From the NCBI GenBank assembly GCA_024231905.1, contig JAAEQC010000199.1, positions 124,001-188,000 on the forward strand: a DNA stretch of 64,000 nucleotides, given 5' to 3'. The notes beneath the pieces were generated by a model that searched no databases, was not told where the DNA came from, and was given only the letters and a program-made list of their open reading frames with translations. Shown here one piece after another: positions 15,527 through 22,575 of the stretch (position 1 is the stretch's first letter; each line of letters begins with the position of its first letter). The position numbers and the translations under genes were made by a program. The DNA is from a bacterium (GTDB lineage: Bacteria; Krumholzibacteriota; Krumholzibacteriia; LZORAL124-64-63).

Positions 15527-18275
15527 TCCTCAGGGACACGATCACGCCGGCGACCAGCGCGCCGGCCATGACCAGCCACCACCCACCCAGTCCGCCTGCC
15601 CGTTTTTGCAGAGGGAAATGCGTATCGCCTTCACCCGCGAGGACGAAGCTCGCCCACGCGCCGGGGTGGGCCGAGTCCGCGGCTCCGCGCAGGACCGACT
15701 GGGCCGATTGCAGGGCTTGCGCCGTGGTCAATCCCTCGGCCAAGGCGGCGTAGAAGGCGCCGGAGAAGGCGGTGGCGGTGCGGTCCGTCACCGGCCACAG
15801 GGTGGCGACCACGGCGGGCACGCCGGCGCCCAGGAAGGCGCTGGACAGTCCGAGTTGACCCTCGCCGACCAGGGCTTGGCTTCCCACCGATTCGCAACTG
15901 GCCAGGACCGCCAGCCGGTAGGGCAGCTGCTCGCGGGCGACGGCGCCGGCGCGGAGCAGATTCTCCACCGGGTCGTCGCCCAGGACGAAGGCCGAACGCC
16001 AGGGATGGAGCGGATCGATCAGGGCGTGGGCGGCCAGATGGAGAATGTCCTCCGGCTGTCCGGCGAGCAACCGGTCGGGTTCCGGGTCGATCATGATCCG
16101 CACCGCGGCGTAGGCATGCTGCAGGTCCTCTGCCTCACGGCGGGGTCCTGCCAGCGCGGTCCCGTCCGCGCCACGTGTGCCGGCCACCGCGAGGATCGAC
16201 GGCAACTCCGCCGTCGGGACTCCAGCGGGCTGGCCGCGCTGGTGTAACAGGGCGCTCGCAGAGGGCACGCGCGTGATGGTGTGGGTCGTGGCCAGCAGGG
16301 CGCCCGCACGAGGGCCGCCGGGGGAGGGCAGAGTAGCCAGCGGGATCCGGTGGAGTGGACCATCCGGCGCCCAGATGATCGCTGTCGCGGTCCCCACGAG
16401 ATCCTCGATCCCGGCGAAGAGGACCTGCGCGACCCGCTGCGCAGCTGCGGATCCGTCGTTGCCTCCCGGCCGGTCGGTGGCCAGGACCGCGCGGTAGTTG
16501 GCGAACAGGTCCGCCACTTGGGGCAGCGCCGCCAGCCGCGCCGCCCGTACGGTCCCGGTGGTGACGGCGAAGACGAAGGAACCCTCCGGGCCCAGATAGT
16601 AGTCCAGGAAGATCTCTCCGGGCCGCAGTGCGTTTCTCTGCAGTTCGGACAGGCAACCGGCCTCGGTCGCCGCTGTGGGTTGCACCGGCGCACCGTAGGC
16701 GCCGGGGCCGAGCATGGTTTCCGACAGGGTGCGGGCCTTGAAGGCGTGGACCGCGTCGTGGGCTACGCCGGGATCGTCCTCGCGTAGCAGCAGGTCTGCC
16801 AGCCGGGGATAGATCTGCTGGGCGTTGGTCCCCCGCTGCTCGCGCCACCGCGGGTCCAGGGGCAAGCCCCGTTCCGTCTCCCAGGCCGCGGCCGCCAACC
16901 GGAACCAGGCCAGGGCGCTGTCCGGCCGATCCTCGGCCAGGTGGATGCTGCCGCCCCGGGTGCGGGCGGCCACCCGGTATCCAGTCAGGCCGGAGGCGGC
17001 TGCCTCGCCGGCGACGGCGTCGAGCGCCGCCAACGCCCGGGCCGAACGTCCGACGTCCGCCAGGCGCTGACCGTAGGCCAACTCCAGCATGAGCCGCTCG
17101 CTGCCGGCGGTCCGTTCCAGGTATTCGCGCCGGGCCCGCTCTACGGTCATCAGGCCTGCCGCCGTGCTGTCCATCTCGGCCTGGACCCGGGCCAGTCCGG
17201 TCAGATGGCGGACTCGGGAGCCCACGGGCAGCTCCGCATCCATGGTGACGATGCGCCGGTGCAGCGCCGCGGCCTCGGTAAAACGGTTCTGGAGCTCTCG
17301 CGCCCGCGCCAGCTCGTAGATCACGTTGGCCCGCAGGTCGGGGAAACCCTCGTCCGTGCATCGCTGGTCCAGTTCGTGGAGCAACTCGGCTGCCTCTGCG
17401 GGCCGGCCCTGGTTGATGAGGCAGACGGCGATATTCAGGGACGGGATCACCGCCTCGCGGGGCTGGTGCAGGGCCAGTTGCAGGTCACGGGATCGCTCGT
17501 AGTGGGGGACGGCTGCTCCGGGGTCGCCCAGCTTCTGCAACAGGGACCCCGTGTTGTTGTGGGCCATGGCTTCCACGAAGGCGTATCCGGTGCGCCCGGC
17601 CACGTCCATCAGTTCCCGGTAGATGGCCAGGGCTGTCTGGTAGTCGCCCTGACGCTGGAGCACCAGGGCGTAACCGTTGCGGGCCCAGATCTCGGCGTCG
17701 TGGTCACCGATCCCCGCGAAGAGGGAGACGGACCGGCCGTAATGGGTGCGGGCGTCGGCCAGGTGTCCACGGTTCAGGGCATCCCAGCCCAGACCGACCA
17801 GGGCCCATCCCTCGTGCAGGCTGTCGCCACGGGCCACCGCCAGGTTGCGCAGGCGCCGGTAGAGGACGCAGGCCCGTTCGGACTGGCCCTGGAGGCTCTC
17901 GGCCAGGCTCAGCCAGCGTACGGAGCGGGTCAGGTTCAGGGAGTCGCCACGGGCCTCGGCCAGGGCCGTCGACCGGGTCAGGACCTCGACGCCCTCGGCG
18001 GACCGACCGAAGGAGGTGTAGAGCCGCCCCCGGCGAACCAGGAGTTCCAGTTCATAGGCGCCGCCGTCGTCGACCGGTTCGGCGGACGCCGTATCGAGCA
18101 AGGAGTCGACGGCAGCCACCTGCCGGGCCGCGTGCAGGGAATCGACCGCCGCCAGGAGCCGGATCTGCGGTGGCGAGAAGGAGGGGGAGGGATCCGCCGC
18201 GAGGGCACCCGGCGCCGCGACCGCACCGGCCAGCAAGAGGATGAGCGTCAAGGCTGTCGGCCCGCGGTGCTCCAT
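15513..18275 (-). CDS. Membrane-anchored TPR-CHAT protease
   Basis: A 920-residue protein: signal peptide (ALTLILLLAGAVAAPGALA), then about a dozen TPR-like helical repeats (60-450). A CHAT (caspase-like) domain occupies about 520-880, and a C-terminal transmembrane helix runs 897-915. The catalytic pair is visible: His750 in ILHLAAHAL and Cys794 in LAVLASCES, with VVATLWPVTD completing the CHAT core. CHAT proteases cut after sensing a partner bound to the TPRs, as in TPR-CHAT of type III-E CRISPR. Here export and membrane anchoring argue for an envelope role, perhaps with the convergent sigma/anti-sigma pair. A -10 sits seven bases before the ATG and there is no ribosome site, so the mRNA may be leaderless. 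Confidence 0.85.
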   Translation of the reverse strand: MEHRGPTALTLILLLAGAVAAPGALAADPSPSFSPPQIRLLAAVDSLHAARQVAAVDSLLDTASAEPVDDGGAYELELLVRRGRLYTSFGRSAEGVEVLTRSTALAEARGDSLNLTRSVRWLSLAESLQGQSERACVLYRRLRNLAVARGDSLHEGWALVGLGWDALNRGHLADARTHYGRSVSLFAGIGDHDAEIWARNGYALVLQRQGDYQTALAIYRELMDVAGRTGYAFVEAMAHNNTGSLLQKLGDPGAAVPHYERSRDLQLALHQPREAVIPSLNIAVCLINQGRPAEAAELLHELDQRCTDEGFPDLRANVIYELARARELQNRFTEAAALHRRIVTMDAELPVGSRVRHLTGLARVQAEMDSTAAGLMTVERARREYLERTAGSERLMLELAYGQRLADVGRSARALAALDAVAGEAAASGLTGYRVAARTRGGSIHLAEDRPDSALAWFRLAAAAWETERGLPLDPRWREQRGTNAQQIYPRLADLLLREDDPGVAHDAVHAFKARTLSETMLGPGAYGAPVQPTAATEAGCLSELQRNALRPGEIFLDYYLGPEGSFVFAVTTGTVRAARLAALPQVADLFANYRAVLATDRPGGNDGSAAAQRVAQVLFAGIEDLVGTATAIIWAPDGPLHRIPLATLPSPGGPRAGALLATTHTITRVPSASALLHQRGQPAGVPTAELPSILAVAGTRGADGTALAGPRREAEDLQHAYAAVRIMIDPEPDRLLAGQPEDILHLAAHALIDPLHPWRSAFVLGDDPVENLLRAGAVAREQLPYRLAVLASCESVGSQALVGEGQLGLSSAFLGAGVPAVVATLWPVTDRTATAFSGAFYAALAEGLTTAQALQSAQSVLRGAADSAHPGAWASFVLAGEGDTHFPLQKRAGGLGGWWLVMAGALVAGVIVSLRIRAG

Positions 18276-18282
18276 GGCCGCG

Positions 18283-18288
18283 AATATA
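18283..18288 (-). promoter_or_regulatory. Extended -10 placing the CHAT transcript start at its ATG
   Basis: On the minus strand TGG-TATATT is followed by seven bases and then the ATG at 18275. Transcription would begin at or next to the start codon. No Shine-Dalgarno sequence is present. The 15-bp repeat copy 2 occupies the -35 neighbourhood. Confidence 0.45.
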
Positions 18289-18300
18289 CCACGCCGGTCG

Positions 18301-18315
18301 AGATTTTCTGTGATT
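18301..18315 (+). repeat. 15-bp repeat copy 2, upstream of the CHAT gene
   Basis: AGATTTTCTGTGATT, identical to 14236-14250 and in the same strand orientation. Relative to its gene it is inverted, because CHAT is on the minus strand. The rest of 18316-18481 shows no gene. Confidence 0.6.
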
Positions 18316-18481
18316 TTCGGATCGTTCGCGCATCTACACGTATGCAGGACGCCGGGGGACGACCGCGCCGCGTGCTTGGGATCACTTCCACCCTCTGGAG
18401 TCCCACGACCCGCGGCCGGCCGGGAAGATGGCGCACCTGCGACCAGATCCCGCTTCGCTACTGAGGGAGGGTGAATGCGGG

Positions 18482-18522
18482 AAAAAGGACCGGCCGGTAC
18501 CGCCTAGGCGACCGGCCGGTCC
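18482..18522 (-). terminator. Rho-independent terminator of the putative selenoprotein gene
   Basis: GGACCGGCCGGT (18487-18498) pairs perfectly with ACCGGCCGGTCC (18511-18522). On the minus strand a T5 run follows. It lies 21 bases past the stop at 18544. Confidence 0.8.
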
Positions 18523-18543
18523 GTCTCTATACAGGATCGCTGG

Positions 18544-19752
18544 CTAGCCCTGCTTCTCCTTGATGGCTTCCTCGAACTTGGCCAGCTGCTGCTGGAAGTA
18601 TTCCTTCTCCGGATCCAGGGCGAGGGCCTGCTTGATGCGCTCCACGGCTTCCTCGCAGTTGCCGCGGGCGTTGCAGATCTCCGCCGCGGTGTCCAGGATG
18701 TTGGCCCGCTGGCCGTCGGAAGAGGCCAGTTCCACGCCGCGCAGGGCGAAGTCCTCGGCTTCCGCGAGATTCGCGTCGTTCTCGAAGCACCACCAGGCGA
18801 AGTTGTTGAGCTGGTCGGGATCGTCCTGCCAGCCTTCGGGCATGGACTTACGCTTCAGCTCGATGGCCGCCGCCTTGTCCTTCTTCACCAGCAGCGCGTG
18901 ATCGACCGCCAGATTGGACCAGGTGCCGAGCACTTCGGGCTCGTCCGAGTCCACGGCTACCTCGTGGGCCTGCTCCAGGTAGGGGATAGCCTTTTCCGGC
19001 TGGCCGGTGGACTTGGCCAGAGCGGTCATCATCATGGCCACGCCCAGCTTGCCCTCGGCCGTGGCCAGGGGTTGGGCGATGATGGTCTTGGCCTCAGCGT
19101 CCACCTCGGCGAACTCGAACTGCTCCATGCGCGTGCCGTAGAACATGTTCGTGAGGATGCCCTCGGAGTACGCCGCCGCCGCCTCGGGACCCGGGTCCAG
19201 CTCGCGGGCCTTCTTGAAGTAGGCCACCGCGCCCTTGAAGTCGTATTCGGTGGAGGCGGCGTTGGCCAGGGTTTTGGCCAGGGCCAGCGTCGGCTCGTCC
19301 TCGTAGGCCTCGGCCTTGTGGGCCAGGGTCCGCTGATCGGCCAGGCCGGCGCGGGCATACTCGGCCCACTTCTCGGGTCCCTCGTAACCGATCCAGCGTT
19401 CGATTTCCTTGCCGTTGCTGTCGACCATCTTGAAGGTCGGGTAGCCGCGCACGTTGTATCGCTTGGCGACCTCGATCCCCTCACCCTTCTCGCAGTCGAC
19501 CGGGTAGAGGATGGCGTCCTCGACCACGGCCAGGATGTTCTCGTCACTCTCCGCCGCACGGGCGAACACCTTGCAGCCGGGTCACCAATCCGTGAAGAAG
19601 TCCAGGATGAGCGGCTTGTTCTCCTCGGCGGCGCGTTTCAGGGCCGCGTCGAACTCGGGGGTCTCGGCCAGGGCCGAGCCCGCCAGTCCGGCGACCAGGA
19701 CCAGCAATGTTCCGCACAGGAACAGCCGGTGGCGCAGGTTGCGAGCGTTCAT
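18544..19752 (-). CDS. Exported thioredoxin-like/TPR protein, probable selenoprotein (in-frame TGA = Sec57)
   Basis: The ATG at 19752 (GAGG six bases upstream) starts a signal peptide ending near ALAETPEF. The thioredoxin strand PLILDFFTDW is followed by TGA (19582-19584) and then P-G-C-K-V-F-A-R in the same frame. The normal W-C-x-x-C-K redox motif therefore reads W-U-P-G-C-K with selenocysteine at position 57. The fold continues unbroken: YPVDCEKGEG, VRGYPTFKMVDSNG with the cis-proline YPTF. TPR-like repeats follow to residue 402. A bSECIS-like hairpin starts 15 bases after the TGA. If Sec is inserted, this is an envelope thiol/selenol oxidoreductase or peroxide-handling protein. If not, the gene is split by a nonsense codon exactly at its catalytic residue, which is a less likely coincidence. 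Confidence 0.8.
19550..19566 (-). promoter_or_regulatory. bSECIS-like stem-loop downstream of the in-frame TGA
   Basis: In the mRNA, UUCGCC pairs with GGCGGA (six pairs, one G-U) around loop CGUGC. The loop begins 21 nt after the UGA. The published bacterial SECIS consensus asks for a loop 16-37 nt downstream, a short stem and a G in the first two loop positions; all are met. It is a short element that could arise by chance in GC-rich DNA. Confidence 0.55.
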
Positions 19753-19921
19753 GGTCGACCTCACTCGGGGGTATGCCGGCGGAAGGCCGGCGATGGAGCT
19801 GCGCGGTCAACCGGGGAACAGCCGCGCGGCTACGACGTGGTTTCATACTCCAGGAGTATGACAATACGTCGAATCCGCACGGCTGTTCCAGCGAAAACCG
19901 CACCTGGATTGCCGCCACCGG

Positions 19922-22405
19922 CTACTTCAGAAGCGTCATGCGCTGCAGGGCCGTTTCGCCGTCCGCCTCCAGCCGGGCCACGTACACGCCCGAGGGCAGG
20001 CGTCGCGGACGCCAATTCACTTGGTGGGGACCGGCGGCGAGCCTGCGGTCCACCAGGGTGGCCACCTTCCGGCCCGCCGTGTCGAAGACCTCCAGGCGCG
20101 CGCGGGCGGCCCGGGGCAGTTCGAAGGTGATCACCGTGCTGGGGTTGAACGGGTTCGGGCGGCTGCCCAGGCGTAGCGGCGTAGTGGGGACGTCCCGCAC
20201 GGGCGAGGGGTCTCCGGTCAGGGCCCAGATCTCGACGTCGTCGATGTTCCAGCCGCAGTAGTGCCACTTGTCGTCGGTCGTACCCATGGTCCAGCGGACG
20301 AACACCAGGGGCTGGCCGTCGGCCACGGCGCTGATGTCGATGTCCATCGGGGTCCAGTCCAGGTCCGTAACGGTGTCCTGGTTCTCCCAGACCGTGACCC
20401 AGGTGGTCCCGCCGGCGCTGACCTGGATGCTGGCGTGGTCGTAGTCGGGGGATTCCACGCCGAGCCAGCGCTGGAACCGCAGGGAGACCGCCTGGAGACC
20501 CGTGCAATCGTAGGGCGTGGCCATGAGGTACCGCTCGGGCAGGTCGCTCTCGTAATCGCCGTCCAGATTATAGCCGTACACGTTGAGACCGGTGGCGCCG
20601 GACGTGGGATCCGGTTCGCCGTAGGCCCCGCCGCCGCCAGTGGGCTGGCCGAAGGCCCACAGGCCCGAGGTGAACCACCCGGGGTTCGTGTCGAAGGATT
20701 CGGTGTAGACGGGTTCGCGTTCGCCCACCAGCAGAGTGGCGCGCCGGCTGGTGTCGCCGTCGCCGTCGGTGAGGTTGACGAAGTCCAGGGTTCCCGAGTG
20801 GAGCGCGACGCCGAGGCTGTTGGCGGCGGCGCCGATCGTCACGGTCACCTGGACGCTGGCGGCGGCGGCCAGGGTGCCGCCGGTCGGGGACACGTCCAGC
20901 CAGGTCGCGTTGGTGGCGGCGGACCAGTCCACGGTGCTCGTGTTGGAGCGATTGGTCACGGTGTAGACGATCTGGTCCGGGGCGAAGGGTCCGCCGGGGA
21001 TCCCCAGGGAGGCGAAACTGTCGGCGGGCGTGACCGCCATGCCGGTGGACCAAGGGGCCACCGTGTCGACGGTCAGGGCGCCGGTGTCACCCGGATCGAG
21101 CCAGTCCCGGAGCCGGGTGGCGGCCGAGCCCTGTCCGTTCCAGGAGACCGAGAAACGACCGTACCAATCGGATTCGTTGTTGCCGCAGGCGGCGTAACCG
21201 CCGTAGAGCTGGCCGACCACGCGATGGTCCGGGTCGAAGAGCGGTGCGCCGCTGGAACCGTCCTCTGTGGTGCCCAGATCCCAGTCTGCCACGCGGATGT
21301 ACAGGCCGTCACCCGGCGACGTGTAGCCGGAGCGACTCGTGGTGGTCGTGGGGTCGTCTTCGAAGCTGATGCTCTTCTCGTCCGCACTGGGGTGGTGGAC
21401 GCTCACGGCGCTGGCGAAGTCGCCAGTGGCTCGGTTCCAGCCCGCCCAGCTCACCTGGTGGGCCGGATCCGGGGCGTCGTCCAGTTCCAGGAGCGTGAAG
21501 TCGGTCAACGAGGAGTTGGCCCGGCGGACGGCGCCGGTCTGGAAATCGGTCAAGGGGCCGCCGGCCTGGTCACCGCAAGCAGGGCTCTGGAAGTTCCAGT
21601 AAACCACCAGCGAGGCGGCGTTGAGGTCGGTGATGCCGCAGTGGTTGGCGGTCTGGAAGTAGGGGGTCAGGTCCTCGGAGGTGTTGTTCACCATGAAACC
21701 GGTGCAGTACAGCGAACCGCCTCTGGAGTACACGGCCACCGAGTTGATCTCCCGCCGCCAGTCGTCACCCTCGGGGCAGATCACGTCGATGTTGCAGGCG
21801 CCGGCCTTGGCCGGGTCCTCGCCGAAGAGGCGGTAGCCCTGGTTGATGGACGTGAGGGCCAGTTCGTAGTCGTGGCGTGATTCCCGGGGCAGGATCAGTT
21901 CGATGACCACGTCGTCGGCCACCACCACCGGGGTCCACAACTGGCCGTGCTCCTCGTTGTCCCGGTCGGTAAAGACGCGGACGCCGCGGGGGTCGTCGGT
22001 CACCAGGTCGCGGGCCGGATGGATGGTCAAGCGGCCGCCCTTGGGCAGGCGGTAGGCGGTGAAGCCGAAGTTCACGGACAGGGCGCCTGGGGTCTGCACG
22101 CGCAGGCGCCACAGGTCGAAGTTGCGGTCGAGCTGTTCCCATACGCCATCCGTAGCGGGAGTCATGAAGACGTCCTCGGGCACGGCGAAGCGCGGGGGCA
22201 GACCTTCTTCCCGGCGCAGCAGGTCCTCCTGGCGCAGGGCCTCGAGGTCCAGGGGGGCGGCGGCCATGGTGGGTAGGGCGTCCACCTGGCGCACGGCGTA
22301 GTGGGGGGCGGCGGGACCGTCGAACGCCAGGGGCGAGGCGCCGGCTGCCGCGGCGACCAGGGCCGAGATCCCCAGGACGAGAGTGCAGAGAGTGGGTCGA
22401 TTCAC
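19922..22405 (-). CDS. Secreted lysyl-endopeptidase-like serine protease (copy 1)
   Basis: The GTG at 22405 (AAAGGA nine bases before) gives a signal peptide (PTLCTLVLGISALVAAAAG) and an 827-residue preproprotein. A propeptide runs to about 203; the mature start CNIDVICPEGDDW matches Achromobacter protease I. The triad is His255 (QTANHCG), Asp302 (TDFTLLELDD) and Ser385 (EDGSSGAPLF), a trypsin-fold S1 family. After the protease come an immunoglobulin-like segment (about 480-580), a MAM-like jelly roll ending HYCGWNIDDVEIW and the sorting-like domain (SRPNPFNPSTVITFELP ... KMTLLK-type end RMTLLK). Expected role: extracellular protein digestion after lysine or a related residue. It is the downstream twin of the next gene. 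Confidence 0.88.
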   Translation of the reverse strand: MNRPTLCTLVLGISALVAAAAGASPLAFDGPAAPHYAVRQVDALPTMAAAPLDLEALRQEDLLRREEGLPPRFAVPEDVFMTPATDGVWEQLDRNFDLWRLRVQTPGALSVNFGFTAYRLPKGGRLTIHPARDLVTDDPRGVRVFTDRDNEEHGQLWTPVVVADDVVIELILPRESRHDYELALTSINQGYRLFGEDPAKAGACNIDVICPEGDDWRREINSVAVYSRGGSLYCTGFMVNNTSEDLTPYFQTANHCGITDLNAASLVVYWNFQSPACGDQAGGPLTDFQTGAVRRANSSLTDFTLLELDDAPDPAHQVSWAGWNRATGDFASAVSVHHPSADEKSISFEDDPTTTTSRSGYTSPGDGLYIRVADWDLGTTEDGSSGAPLFDPDHRVVGQLYGGYAACGNNESDWYGRFSVSWNGQGSAATRLRDWLDPGDTGALTVDTVAPWSTGMAVTPADSFASLGIPGGPFAPDQIVYTVTNRSNTSTVDWSAATNATWLDVSPTGGTLAAAASVQVTVTIGAAANSLGVALHSGTLDFVNLTDGDGDTSRRATLLVGEREPVYTESFDTNPGWFTSGLWAFGQPTGGGGAYGEPDPTSGATGLNVYGYNLDGDYESDLPERYLMATPYDCTGLQAVSLRFQRWLGVESPDYDHASIQVSAGGTTWVTVWENQDTVTDLDWTPMDIDISAVADGQPLVFVRWTMGTTDDKWHYCGWNIDDVEIWALTGDPSPVRDVPTTPLRLGSRPNPFNPSTVITFELPRAARARLEVFDTAGRKVATLVDRRLAAGPHQVNWRPRRLPSGVYVARLEADGETALQRMTLLK

Positions 22406-22516
22406 GTGGGCATTCCTTTCAGCGACGTTCGGGCCCGCGATCAACCTATAATAATACATCAATTAGGGAGTGAATTCCTCACGAAGTCACGAACTGGCCG
22501 TGATGAACTAGCGCCA

Positions 22517-22554
22517 ACGCGAATCCCCCCGGCTGCAACCGGGGGGATTCGCGT
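22517..22554 (-). terminator. Stem-loop between the tandem proteases
   Basis: A perfect 16-bp stem (22517-22532 with 22539-22554) around loop CTGCAA, 22 bases after the stop of the upstream protease. There is no T-run on the minus strand, so termination may be partial or the hairpin may protect the 3' end. Confidence 0.6.
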
Positions 22555-22575
22555 GTCTGTCGTGCGGGGCGAGCC

